Positions 9,367-19,200 of a stretch of 64,000 nucleotides of DNA are shown here, in pieces; positions within the stretch are counted from its first letter, which is position 1; each line of letters begins with the position of its first letter. The notes below the pieces were generated by a model that saw only the letters and a program-made list of their open reading frames with translations, had not been told where the DNA came from and did no database searches. The translations under genes were made by a program, and so were the position numbers. The stretch comes from PHAA01 sp963665865 (GTDB lineage Bacteria; Bacillota; Syntrophomonadia; Syntrophomonadales; Syntrophomonadaceae). The DNA lies in assembly GCA_963665865.2 (NCBI GenBank), contig CAXXWF010000001.1:3286001-3350000 (forward strand). The letters run 5' to 3'.

Positions 9367-9418
9367 TTCTTAAATTATTCTCCACTCGCATTTTCCCACT
9401 GACTTTATTTATTTCGAT

Positions 9419-10621
9419 TCACTGCTCTGTTAAGAATTCTAATAGTTTATAAAAGTATAATCTATTAGAATATCGGCTTTGCGCATATTTCCTGCATGCT
9501 TCTGCTCGCACTTTTGTCTTTATTGGTGTATTCATGATCGATATTGCAAGCGCATTGATATCTCGCGGGCGTACAAATTCGCCAAATTCTTGAGATGCCA
9601 CATATGGTGTCCCAGAAATATTGAATCCGCAAATTGGTGTTCCACACCCCAAAGCTTCAAGACATACATTAGGCATCGCATCCGCTAGACTTGTACACAC
9701 CAAAAGATCTGCTAGAGAATAATATGTTGCTAATTCATCTTGATCTTTTACATATCTGATAGGAATAACATTCTGTGGACAATCTTTTGCTTCACAATTA
9801 AAACCAACATTGATAAAAGAAATCTTTTCGTTAATGAGCAATTCAGATGCCGAAAAGAAATATTCAACCCCCTTACGTTCATCTGAAGACTTAGCAACGT
9901 TCAAAATAATTTTATTATCAACCGGTATTCTTAAATATTCTCTTAGCTCATCTGTCGCCCTTATATAAAATGTATTGTCCAAATCAATACCGGTATCTAT
10001 TTCAATTAATCTTTTATCCCCAATTAAAGCAGACTGTCTTGCAATTGAAATTACATATGGGGCACTTATAAATACTATATTGCTGTACTCTTTATATATT
10101 TGGGCTTTTTTTGCAAATATTCTACGAGACTGATCAAAAAACAAACTCTTTGGGTAATCTGACACTCTAGGGCATTTTTCACATTGAGTTCTGTATTTTT
10201 CACAATCATATGAATAACAACACTTACCTAAAAAGGGATACTCATCCATCATTACATATATTGTTCGAATCTTATTTTTTTTCAAGTAACCTAGAAGGCA
10301 AAATTCATTCAAATAATATCCATGCAGGTTTAATAAAAAAACTGCGTCCGGTTTATAATTATGTATTAATCTTAATAAATTGTTGGTAGCAATATTAGAG
10401 AAAAAACCTTGTAATCCTGTTAATCGAGCAAGCGCAGCATGAGCATACACTTCAAAATCCGTATCTATTTTAAATAGATCTTCTTCATCCGGATAACAAT
10501 TACCCCGACCATAACAGACAATTGATTCATGCCCTTTTTCTTTTATAAATAAATGAAGATTGTAGGCGATTTTCCCTGTACTCCCATTTTTGCAAACTGA
10601 ATTAATTATTAATGCTCTCAC
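9419..10621 (-). CDS. Glycosyltransferase, GT-B fold (WcaC-like)
   Basis: This 400-residue GT-B enzyme starts MRALIINSVCKNGSTGKIAYNL, resembling the opening of WcaC-type colanic-acid glycosyltransferases. A C-terminal domain includes NVAKSSDERKGVEYFFSA and the E-x7-E loop region DAMPNVCLEALGCGTPI. A cysteine-rich stretch around residues 134-152 (CCYSYDCEKY...CEKCP) is conserved in this group and may bind metal. The start is GTG at 10621, preceded by GGGAG. It is transcribed after the fucose synthase gene across a 173-base gap in which nothing else was recognised. The donor may be GDP-fucose by proximity, but that is a guess. Confidence 0.82.
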   Translation of the reverse strand: MRALIINSVCKNGSTGKIAYNLHLFIKEKGHESIVCYGRGNCYPDEEDLFKIDTDFEVYAHAALARLTGLQGFFSNIATNNLLRLIHNYKPDAVFLLNLHGYYLNEFCLLGYLKKNKIRTIYVMMDEYPFLGKCCYSYDCEKYRTQCEKCPRVSDYPKSLFFDQSRRIFAKKAQIYKEYSNIVFISAPYVISIARQSALIGDKRLIEIDTGIDLDNTFYIRATDELREYLRIPVDNKIILNVAKSSDERKGVEYFFSASELLINEKISFINVGFNCEAKDCPQNVIPIRYVKDQDELATYYSLADLLVCTSLADAMPNVCLEALGCGTPICGFNISGTPYVASQEFGEFVRPRDINALAISIMNTPIKTKVRAEACRKYAQSRYSNRLYFYKLLEFLTEQ

Positions 10622-10794
10622 TTACTTTTTCTCCCAAATCTTTTTAGAAACGAACTTTGTAAATTGTAATATTCTCTACACATTAAAACTATTATATTCC
10701 GGGGTTTGTAGCAGCAGGTATGTTATCGTGTTCAATAATTGGCTAACAATAAAGATTGCCTAAGTATTTGAATCCCATATATTTCTTTATTAAA

Positions 10795-11742
10795 TTAATC
10801 TTTTACCCGATACTCCCTTACATACCACTCATAAGTACTGCGGATACCATTATATAGAGAGATCTTAGCTTCCCACCCCAATTCCTGCATTTTTCTTAAA
10901 TCCAGTAATTTCTGTGGAGTGCCGTCCGGTTTATCTTGATTTAGCTGTAATTCTCCCTGAAAACCGGTAATTTCCTTTATCAATTCTGCCAGTTCAGCAA
11001 TCGTGATGTCCTTTCCGCAGCCAACATTAACAAAGGTCCCGGTTTCTTTATGGCTGTGATGCTCCATCAGATAAACACAGGCATCTGCCATATCGTCCAC
11101 GTGGAGGAATTCACGTTTCGGTGCTCCACTCCCCCAGATTTCTACTGCTGCCGCATTGTTTATTTTCGCTTCATGAAATTTTCTGATCAGTGCTGGCAGT
11201 ACATGAGATGTGTCCAAATCGAAGTTGTCATTGGGCCCATACAGATTGGTGGGCATGACTGACATGAAGTCGGTTCCATATTGCCGATTATAAAATTCAC
11301 ACATTTTTAAGCCGGAGATCTTGGCGATGGCATAGGCTTCATTGGTTGCCTCCAATGATCCACTCAGCAGATATTCTTCCTTCAGCGGCTGTGGTGCCAA
11401 TTTTGGATAAATACAGGAGCTTCCTAGAAACAGCAATTTCTTGACACCATTTAAATAGGCTTGATGAATGATATTGGTTTCAATGACGAGATTGTCATAA
11501 ATAAATTCTGCCGGATAAGCATTGTTAGCTTGAATGCCGCCTACTTTGGCAGCTGCCAGGAAGACATATTCCGGCTGCTCAGCGGCAAAGAACTCTTCTA
11601 CATCGGCCTGTATACGCAAATCGAGTTCTCTAAACGATCTAGTTACAAGATTGCAATAGCCACCGTCTTCTAGTCTTCTTATGATTGCAGATCCTACCAA
11701 TCCCTGATGTCCTGCAACAAATATTTTTGCGGCCTGTCTCAT
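10795..11742 (-). CDS. fcl: GDP-L-fucose synthase
   Basis: This short-chain dehydrogenase-type epimerase/reductase of 315 residues has the N-terminal FVAGHQGLVGSAI motif, SSCIYPKLAPQP, and the catalytic Tyr/Lys pair in EAYAIAKISGLK. The region PTNLYGPNDNFD is highly characteristic of GDP-4-keto-6-deoxy-mannose 3,5-epimerase/4-reductase. It converts the product of Gmd to GDP-L-fucose with NADPH. The gmd gene lies immediately upstream in the operon (34-base gap), so the GDP-fucose pathway is complete from GDP-mannose. A GAGGTGG Shine-Dalgarno precedes the ATG. Confidence 0.96.
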   Translation of the reverse strand: MRQAAKIFVAGHQGLVGSAIIRRLEDGGYCNLVTRSFRELDLRIQADVEEFFAAEQPEYVFLAAAKVGGIQANNAYPAEFIYDNLVIETNIIHQAYLNGVKKLLFLGSSCIYPKLAPQPLKEEYLLSGSLEATNEAYAIAKISGLKMCEFYNRQYGTDFMSVMPTNLYGPNDNFDLDTSHVLPALIRKFHEAKINNAAAVEIWGSGAPKREFLHVDDMADACVYLMEHHSHKETGTFVNVGCGKDITIAELAELIKEITGFQGELQLNQDKPDGTPQKLLDLRKMQELGWEAKISLYNGIRSTYEWYVREYRVKD

Positions 11743-11775
11743 TTTTCACCACCTCTGATATCTCCCAAATATTGG

Positions 11776-12861
11776 CTATTCATAATGATTTTTCACTGAG
11801 AATCCATTTTGTCCGCAAAGCTCATCTTTCTTTGCTTCTTCCATGTCGACGACAATCATCATTTTGCAAAGGCTTTTCAGGTCGGTTTCAGCCTGCCAGC
11901 CTAATTGCTGCCTAGCTTTGCTGGGGTCCCCCAGAAGCAGTTCCACCTCCGTAGGCCTGAAATATCGCGGGTCAATTTCTATCAGGGTTTTTCCAGTAGA
12001 TGCATCAATGCCTTTTTCATCAAGCCCTGCACCCTGCCAGAGTATATTGATTTTTAACTCAGCAAAAGCCAGTTCGAGAAATTCTCTTACGGTATGGGTT
12101 TCACCAGTGGCGATAACAAAATCGTCAGGAACATCCTGCTGCAAAATCAGCCACATGGCTTTGACATAATCACCTGCATATCCCCAGTCTCTTTTGGCAT
12201 CCATATTCCCCAGATACAGTTTCTCCTGTAAGCCCAAGGCAATCCGTACTGCTGCGCGGGTGATTTTGCGTGTGACAAAGGTTTCCCCCCTTATGGGTGA
12301 TTCATGGTTGAACAGGATACCATTGCAGGCAAACATATTATAGGCTTCCCTGTAGTTCACTGTAATCCAATAGGCATAAAGCTTTGCTGCTGCATAAGGA
12401 CTGCGGGGATAAAATGGTGTTTTTTCATTCTGAGGAATTTCCTGTGCTTTTCCGTATAACTCGCTTGTGGATGCCTGATAGAATTTTGTTTTCTCTTCCA
12501 GTTTTAAGATTCTGATCGCTTCCAGGAGTCGCAATGTTCCCAATGCGTCGCTGTTAGCTGTATATTCCGGGGTCTCAAAGGATACCTGTACATGGCTCTG
12601 GGCAGCAAGATTATAAATTTCATCGGGCTGTATTTCTTGTACAATACGAACCAGATTGGTCGCATCGGTAAGGTCGCCAAAATGAAGCTTGAATCTGACC
12701 TCGCTTTCATGAGGATCCTGATAGAGATGGTCGATGCGCCCTGTATTAAACATGGAGGATCTCCTCTTGATCCCATGCACCTCGTATCCTTTGTTCAACA
12801 GGAACTCAGCCAGATAGGCTCCGTCCTGTCCTGTGATTCCGGTGATAAGTGCTTTTTTCAT
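11776..12861 (-). CDS. gmd: GDP-mannose 4,6-dehydratase
   Basis: This 361-residue enzyme begins with ITGITGQDGAYLAEFLL and GIKRRSSMFNTGRIDHL, the signature of GMD. It also has STSELYGKAQ (catalytic Thr/Ser and Glu), the Tyr-x3-Lys pair in SPYAAAKLYAYW, and the NHESPIRGETFVTRKIT motif. It converts GDP-D-mannose to GDP-4-keto-6-deoxymannose, feeding the adjacent fucose synthase. It is the second gene of the polysaccharide operon, after the initiating sugar-phosphate transferase. It is complete and of the family's usual length. Confidence 0.97.
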   Translation of the reverse strand: MKKALITGITGQDGAYLAEFLLNKGYEVHGIKRRSSMFNTGRIDHLYQDPHESEVRFKLHFGDLTDATNLVRIVQEIQPDEIYNLAAQSHVQVSFETPEYTANSDALGTLRLLEAIRILKLEEKTKFYQASTSELYGKAQEIPQNEKTPFYPRSPYAAAKLYAYWITVNYREAYNMFACNGILFNHESPIRGETFVTRKITRAAVRIALGLQEKLYLGNMDAKRDWGYAGDYVKAMWLILQQDVPDDFVIATGETHTVREFLELAFAELKINILWQGAGLDEKGIDASTGKTLIEIDPRYFRPTEVELLLGDPSKARQQLGWQAETDLKSLCKMMIVVDMEEAKKDELCGQNGFSVKNHYE

Positions 12862-12918
12862 GTGGAAGTTCCTTTCATTTTAGGGTGAAACTTTCGTATT
12901 TTGATATCTCAAAGGCAT

Positions 12919-14256
12919 CTAAGACGCTTTTCTTCTTTGGAGAAGAACCCTGGCAGTTCTAAGTAATATTGCTATATCTAACATCAGCGATTTATTCTGA
13001 GCATAAAATAAGTCGTAACTTAGTTTGTTAGATGGCTCCGTGCTGTACCTGCCTTCTACCTGTGCAAGGCCAGTTAGTCCACATATAATTTGATGTCGGT
13101 AATCAAACTCAGGCAGCTTTTCGCTGAACTCTTCAATGAAAAATGGCCTTTCCGGTCTTGGTCCCACCAGGCTCATTTCCCCTTTTAAAACATTAACAAA
13201 CTGTGGTATTTCATCTAAACGGGTTGTTCTTAGAAAATTTCCTACTCTAGTTATACGGGGATCCTGTTTGTCTGCAAAAACTGGACCTGATAACTTTTCT
13301 GCATCCTGAATCATCGTTCTAAATTTATATACCTTGAACACCTTTCCCCTTATTCCCGTTCTCGTCTGAGAGTAAAATACGGAACCTGGAGAATCAATTT
13401 TGATCAAAGCAGCAATTATCAATGAAATCGGCATTAATATTATTAAAGCAACAAATGAAAATATTATATCCATCAACCTTTTTACAATTCCCGTATTACT
13501 TTCAGATAATATACCTTGTAATTGTATTATGGGTACATCTCCCGCACTCACTAACTTGGCCCGTTGCAGCAATATATCGTACACCCCAGGCACTAACATA
13601 ATTATTTTACTTTCACTAATTGCATAACTAACTAATATGTTTCTCTCTTTCTGTCCAACTGAAGAACATATCAAAATTACTTCTATTTCATTTGCAATCG
13701 ACGAATTAATATAGTTGCTCCAGCTGCCCTCAAAATTATCTTTGCTGTTCAGCCTAAGCTCTTTCGCTATTGTTAAGCCGTGACTTAATGAAACATTTAT
13801 TGAGCTTAGAAGTTTTTTTATTTCACCAGAGTATCCAATAATAAGGGCTTTCTTCGGATACTTTATTAAGAGTCCTTTTCTCCAAACGATATAGCGCCAT
13901 GTCGCCAAAAGAAATAATTGCATGACCCCCGATATTAGGAAAATGGATCTTGGAACCGCAAATTGTCTAAATAGAAATGACAAGCTGACGTTTATAATAT
14001 CTGTAAGGATAACTATACACACCAGCGATGCTAATATCTCATCAAATTTGATATATACGGAGTAAAGATTATATACCATTAAAAGAATTACAAATACGCT
14101 AACAAACCAAGGCAGCATGTAATAAAAATCTTTAAGATTAAATGCTGGGAGTTCCCTTCCATAACGTAAATAGAAAGATAGAAAAAATGAAATTATATAT
14201 ACTGAAATATCTATAAAAGCTACAAGAACCTTATTTAATTTAATTGAAGAAGTCAT
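12919..14256 (-). CDS. Polyprenyl-phosphate sugar-1-phosphate transferase (initiating enzyme)
   Basis: This 445-residue protein has four or five N-terminal transmembrane helices (about residues 8-120), a central cytoplasmic nucleotide-binding-like domain, another helix near residues 265-290, and the C-terminal bacterial sugar transferase domain. The catalytic core includes KVYKFRTM, DEIPQFVNVLKGEMSLVGPRP and the CGLTGLAQV segment. Such proteins (WbaP/WcaJ/CpsE type) transfer a hexose-1-phosphate from a nucleotide sugar to undecaprenyl phosphate, starting the repeat unit. It is the first gene of the minus-strand operon, with a perfect AGGAGG site eight bases before the ATG, so its promoter should lie in 14257-14597. 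Which hexose it uses is not clear. Confidence 0.92.
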   Translation of the reverse strand: MTSSIKLNKVLVAFIDISVYIISFFLSFYLRYGRELPAFNLKDFYYMLPWFVSVFVILLMVYNLYSVYIKFDEILASLVCIVILTDIINVSLSFLFRQFAVPRSIFLISGVMQLFLLATWRYIVWRKGLLIKYPKKALIIGYSGEIKKLLSSINVSLSHGLTIAKELRLNSKDNFEGSWSNYINSSIANEIEVILICSSVGQKERNILVSYAISESKIIMLVPGVYDILLQRAKLVSAGDVPIIQLQGILSESNTGIVKRLMDIIFSFVALIILMPISLIIAALIKIDSPGSVFYSQTRTGIRGKVFKVYKFRTMIQDAEKLSGPVFADKQDPRITRVGNFLRTTRLDEIPQFVNVLKGEMSLVGPRPERPFFIEEFSEKLPEFDYRHQIICGLTGLAQVEGRYSTEPSNKLSYDLFYAQNKSLMLDIAILLRTARVLLQRRKAS

Positions 14257-14597
14257 ACAACTGCCTCCTGGAGATAAATATTCATCTTGTTAATCATTTC
14301 TATACAATATATGCAATAAACTTTTTTAATTCGATATCTGTTTACTAATTCCCTGCAAATTTTCTATAGCTTTTCATGGTAATTTTTATGCAGATAAATA
14401 TTTTCCGACTTTAGAGGTATTTTTTTGACAACCCCTTGTGGGCAATTTAGGAAATTGTCGTTATGGGATCAAGGTGTTAAAATGAATAGTGCAAATATTT
14501 AATTTTGTAAATTTACCGGACCGGGAACTTTTTTTATGGGCCGGGTGTCTAATAACTAGCCTGGTATATGTACTAGGTGATTCAGGGAGTGTAGTTT
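14257..14597. promoter_or_regulatory. Divergent intergenic region between the polysaccharide operon and the sigma-factor operon
   Basis: These 341 bases separate two operons read in opposite directions, so they must hold both promoters. On the plus side a candidate ECF-type promoter is annotated separately. On the minus side the AGGAGG ribosome site of the sugar transferase is visible at about 14265-14270, but no convincing -10/-35 pair stood out in the AT-rich stretch 14285-14400. No terminator, RNA gene or repeat was recognised. Confidence 0.6.
14523..14551 (+). promoter_or_regulatory. Candidate ECF sigma-factor promoter
   Basis: A GGGAAC element (14523-14528) followed by a T-run and a TGTCTA element (14546-14551), 17 bases apart, resembles the GGAAC/GTC promoter form used by many ECF sigma factors. 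It lies about 50 bases before the start of the sigma-factor gene, where an autoregulated promoter would be expected. This is pattern matching only. Confidence 0.5.
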
Positions 14598-15170
14598 TTG
14601 ACGACTGTTAAAGACCTAACCGAAAAAGCCCAGCGGGATGACCTGAGTGCTTTCGAGGAACTGGTGCTTATGTACCAGGATAGGGTTTATTCTCATTGCC
14701 ATTACTTGGCAGGGAACCCTGACGATGGCCAGGATCTGGCGCAGGATGTTTTCGTTCAGGCGTTTAAAGGTATTCGATCTTTTCGTAATGATGCTGACTT
14801 TGGAACCTGGCTTCATAGAATCGCAGTAAATCTGTGGATTAATTTCTGCCGCCGGAATAATAAAGTAGTAACATTTTCACTGGATGAGCCTTTGCCGCTC
14901 CGAGACAGCGAAATAAGCCGCGAATTGGCTGCTAGCGATGAAAGTCCCCTGGAAAAGGTAGAGCGCAGCGAATTCAATGCGATGGTGGAAACCGCTCTTA
15001 ACAGTTTACTGCCTGAGTTTCGAACCGTTCTGGTGCTGAGAGAAATGGAAGGATACAATTACGATGAAATTGCTGCTGCACTGGGCTGTTCTTTGGGGAC
15101 AGTCAAGTCCCGGATTAATCGGGGGCGAAAGGCTTTAAAGAAGGAACTGGAAAAACAACTGAAAGCGTGA
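14598..15170 (+). CDS. ECF RNA polymerase sigma factor (SigW/RpoE-like)
   Basis: This 190-residue group 4 sigma factor has a region 2 at about residues 12-80 (LVLMYQDRVYSHCHYLAGNPDDGQDLAQDVF, here only partly quoted by its key DDGQDLAQDVF motif) and region 4 at about residues 128-180 with LREMEGYNYDEIAAALGCS and GTVKSRINRGR. The start is TTG at 14598 with AGGGAG about eight bases before it. The last bases overlap the start of the anti-sigma gene (TGATG), the standard arrangement for a co-translated sigma/anti-sigma pair. The likely role is response to cell-envelope stress, and the convergent SLH protease gene could be a target, but its regulon cannot be inferred from this window. Confidence 0.94.
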   Translation: MTTVKDLTEKAQRDDLSAFEELVLMYQDRVYSHCHYLAGNPDDGQDLAQDVFVQAFKGIRSFRNDADFGTWLHRIAVNLWINFCRRNNKVVTFSLDEPLPLRDSEISRELAASDESPLEKVERSEFNAMVETALNSLLPEFRTVLVLREMEGYNYDEIAAALGCSLGTVKSRINRGRKALKKELEKQLKA

Positions 15171-16174
15171 TGGGCATGGACTGCAGGAAATTTGAACAAC
15201 TTATATCTCCTTTTCTGGATGGTGAACTGGGACCGGTCGAAGCCGGCGCAGTAAGGTCTCACCTGTCTGTGTGTGCAGCTTGCCAGCAGGAGTATGAGGA
15301 TCTGCTTCATCTTTCTGTTTCTCTCAAACAGATGGGAGACATTCTTATGCCTGCGCCAATTGGTTTTAAGGATACACTCATGCAGCGTATTAGTGAAGAA
15401 AAGGTTATTACTCCGGTTAAGACTTCTCGTTGGTTTAATCGAAGCTGGAGGCAGGCTGCGGCCGGTGCAGCTGCGGCCCTGTTGCTGATTTTCGGTGCGG
15501 CCAGTTTGAATATCAGCCCTGTTTTTCAGCTAGCGGAGAAGAATCCTATAATTGAATCACAACCCGGTGTTAGCAGCCCCGGTGTAGTGACCCCTACGAA
15601 TAATGGCAGCCCTGCACAGCCTGGGGTTGTAACTCCTGGGCAGCCTGAGGGGATAACTCCTGAGGTTACAAAGGACGGTACCACTCAGCTAGCAGCTTCA
15701 GACCCTGTTGCGAATAGTTTGCGTTCTGCTCCGGTATTCTTAAATAAGGAACGAGCTATAATAACCACCATGCTAAAAGTAGACGTAAATGGATCTAACT
15801 CGGCTTTGGAGAAAGCTCTAGCACTTGCGGATAATGCGCATGCTAAAACTCAGAATCTAGGCCAATCGGTAAATGAAAATGGCAGTTACACCGCTCTTAA
15901 GATTACGGTTGCGAAGTCCTCTGCTAGTAACTTGATTAGTGAACTCAGCAGCTTGGGTACGGTAAGCAGCAAGGAAGTAGATAAGAATGATATATCTGCC
16001 CGTTATACGGAAACCCTGTCCCAATACCAGACACTGGTTACCCAGCGCGCAACTTTACAGGATGCCAGCCAGAAGGCTCAGCTGGATCAGCGGATAGAGA
16101 CCCTGGAAAATCAGCTTCAGGATTGGGAGCAAAAAGCTGAGCAGGAAACCATCGTACTGTGGCTTGAAAAATAA
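15167..16174 (+). CDS. Anti-sigma factor: zinc-finger N-terminus, one membrane helix, DUF4349-like sensor domain
   Basis: This 335-residue membrane protein has an N-terminal zinc-finger (zf-HC2/ZAS) with the HLSVCAACQQEY signature at about residues 28-42. One transmembrane helix lies around residues 90-110 (AAAGAAAALLLIFGAASL), followed by a Pro/Gly/Thr-rich linker and an extracytoplasmic domain rich in coiled-coil-like heptads near its end (TLENQLQDWEQKAEQ). The C-terminal half resembles DUF4349. It should bind and hold the co-encoded ECF sigma factor until an envelope signal triggers release. The gene overlaps the sigma gene; GTG at 15167 or ATG at 15170 are both possible starts. A rho-independent terminator follows. 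Confidence 0.88.
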   Translation: MMGMDCRKFEQLISPFLDGELGPVEAGAVRSHLSVCAACQQEYEDLLHLSVSLKQMGDILMPAPIGFKDTLMQRISEEKVITPVKTSRWFNRSWRQAAAGAAAALLLIFGAASLNISPVFQLAEKNPIIESQPGVSSPGVVTPTNNGSPAQPGVVTPGQPEGITPEVTKDGTTQLAASDPVANSLRSAPVFLNKERAIITTMLKVDVNGSNSALEKALALADNAHAKTQNLGQSVNENGSYTALKITVAKSSASNLISELSSLGTVSSKEVDKNDISARYTETLSQYQTLVTQRATLQDASQKAQLDQRIETLENQLQDWEQKAEQETIVLWLEK

Positions 16175-16205
16175 GATTAATAAAATAGAATAAGATGTTT
16201 TATCG

Positions 16206-16236
16206 TAGGCGCCTGAGAGGGCGCTTTTTTGTGAGC
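16206..16236 (+). terminator. Rho-independent terminator of the sigma/anti-sigma operon
   Basis: A GC-rich hairpin (GGCGCC...GGGCGC arms) is followed directly by a run of six T residues, about 35 bases after the anti-sigma stop codon. It lies between two convergent genes and may also stop transcription from the other side. Confidence 0.8.
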
Positions 16237-16270
16237 TATATATATCATCAACCGCACTCCCCTGGCTTCC

Positions 16271-19200
16271 CTACTGGGTATAAATCTGGTCCAGAATCGC
16301 GGCGGTTTCGGCGCGGGTAACGGGTCGGTTTGGATCCAGGTATTCACCGGTGAATATGTTTAATAGGCCCCGTTCATACATCTGGGAAAAGGCATCCCGA
16401 GCCCAGGGTGGTACAGAAGCTAAATCTTTATACGGTAACCATTTCTGCTTCGGTTTGGTACCTGACAGATGGAAAATAATAACTGCCAGTTCACTGCGAG
16501 TTACAGCCCGATCTGGCTGGAAACTTCCATCCGGATAACCGCTGATTATGCCTTGCTCCCGGGCTGCCAGAGCCGCTTCCAAAGCCCACCAGGGAATGTC
16601 GCTGGAATCACTGAAATTGGACTGTTCGTTCATGACGGTCAGGGTCAGATACTGCATATTGGCAATCATTGCTAATAATTCCGCCCGGCTCAGGGATTGA
16701 TCAGGATGGTAGCTGCCATCACCATATCCTGCGATTATTTTCCTACTGGCCAAATCTTTAATATATTTTTCTGCCCAATTACCGCTTATATCAGTAAAGC
16801 TGCCCACAGCTGGCACAGTTGGATAAGTGTTGATTTCTGTATCACTTACTTTCATCCCGCCGCTGCGCGTATCCAATGCCACCACCAGCAAGTCGGTTTC
16901 GTTCTCCAACAGGTGATATAAACGGCTGAATCGCCCGTCGGTAACTATGATGCGCTCGTGACTGCCATCTTTGCGGTACAGGTATAAGCGATCCGCTGTA
17001 GTATAGCCCTGAAGAACTAAGACCCCGTTTAAAGCACTAGCCGTTATTTCTAAATCGGGTGCCGCCTTTTGATCCGAGCTCACATTTGCTTCTACTCCTG
17101 CTAATACCTGCGGCCAGGGTGACGGAGATAGTAAGGTAGTGAGGTCAACTTTCTCGCCCGCCCTTAGATCCTCAGCATTTATACAATAACCGCCTTTGCT
17201 GATGCGGGTAGAACTGCTGTAGGTATATTCAGATCCGTCGCTCATTACCAGAGTCTTAGTATCCGAATTAACTGAAGCCAAGGTTTTTACCGTTTCTTTA
17301 TCAATTTCAGCCAAATCAATCCGCCATGCCTGTTTTTCAGTCGGATCGCTAATAATCCGCACCCAGCTGCCGGAGATAATAGCTGCGGAATCCAACGGAA
17401 TCCCATACCCGAACACCTCAGTCTGCTTATCAAAGGTATAATCTTGGGATTGGTTGTTAGAGTCTATTATGTAGAGACTTTTTTGCTGGGTACTAGCATA
17501 TACCACCCGCCCGTAACTTACATTACTAAAGGCCTGCAGTTGAATGATGCTAGGTCGATCCGGCATCAGCAGGGCTCTAACCCAAATCCCGGCTTTTAGT
17601 GCTTCTAGCGATACCTCTTGTCTGTCCATATATATAGTGGTACCAGGAAAAAGCTGGTAGGTTTGACCCGTATCCAGGGTGATCTTCTCCTCTTTAGTAT
17701 TAACTGAAGCTACTTGCCCTATGGCCATGGGTCTTTCCAGCATTAAAGATTGCACCACCTGGGTTTGGGGAGAGACCTGCACGGTAACTTTGGTTCCGGG
17801 CAAAAGTTTTTCTAAATCATTTTGTTCTGCCGAACCATAAGGAGTATCCCGAGCTGTGCCGTCCAGTATTTTATCCTGATAGGATATAGCCGCCCAAGGG
17901 GCCAATTTGTATGTATTTGGGTCGCGCAGGAGCTTAACCTCTCGGGTTGCAGGGTTAACCTCAGCGATGAAACCACTTATTTCCTGGTTGTTTGCCTCCA
18001 GCTTCCACAGGGTTTGGAGAGCCGGGTTTATGCTGGCCTGCAACTCCGATCCGGGTGGAATATCGATGATACTGGCTGCCGGCTGGCCGTTCACCATAAT
18101 ACCACCAGCAGCAGCCCGAGGATCCAGATAATAGCCTCCTTCTCTCACTCCGGTATTCATTTCTAACAGAAGATCCCCCTCGGCGGTAGGCAGGGCTTGT
18201 ATCCCTCCGGTTTTCCAGGTTTGCCCGAAAACATAAGCACTATTGGAAGTCAGGTAAATGTCGCTGCCCGCCTGGATACTAGCTGTTGAATTGACCAGAA
18301 CGCCGTCCACTACCTGATGCAGCTTAAAGGTTTTCAGGTTGACCTTTGTGCCATCCAGCAGAAGTATTTCATTTTTATCAATATTCTCAACCACCTGCTT
18401 TTTAAGAGTCTGACCATACACCAGGGCAAAATCCTGCCCACCGGACGAGCCTATTTTGTTGGCCCGAATTTTTATAGTGTACTCGCCGGTTTCGGATAAT
18501 GGGATAGACACCTGTTCAACGTTATTGCGATCATCGGCCTTGCCCTGACTGGTAAAATCGTTACCATAATAGCTTTTTCCGCTCGGGTCCTGCACGATCA
18601 GGTCGAGATTGTTAACCAGGGCTGAACCGGATCCCAAAATAGCCGGAGGGTCTACCCAGGCCAGGGTTACTTTCACCGGCATGGAAGTATCAGTTACCTG
18701 CAGCTTATATTCCTTAGTTTCTCCCTCTTCAAGTCTGGTTTTTTCATCAGCTATATTAAAGGTACCCTCCTGTAGTGCCAGAGCTGTACCGGCCAAATCC
18801 AGTATACCAAAGCCCTCTTCCGCAGTATTACCGGTCTGGGGCTGAGCCCCATTTATTAATAAGGCCTTAAGTAACGCTGATGAAGGATTGGGCATATTCA
18901 GCTGAGTGTTCAACTGTTCCCGCAGCAAGGCCAAGGCTCCGCCGGTTACTGCGGCTGCCATGCTGCTGCCCCCCATACGGGTATAGAGCGAATTGGCGGT
19001 ATAATTACTCTCTACCAGACTGGAGCAGGCAGAAATTAGGGCTGAACCCGGAGCCAGCAGATCGGGTTTGATACGACCATCCTGAGTCGGCCCCCGGCTG
19101 GAAGAGTCTGCTGGCTGGTCGGCGAAGCGAGCCTCGGGATCAAAGGCAGGACGCGGAACCTGGCTGGAACCTACCACCAGCGCATTCTTGCTGTTGGCCT

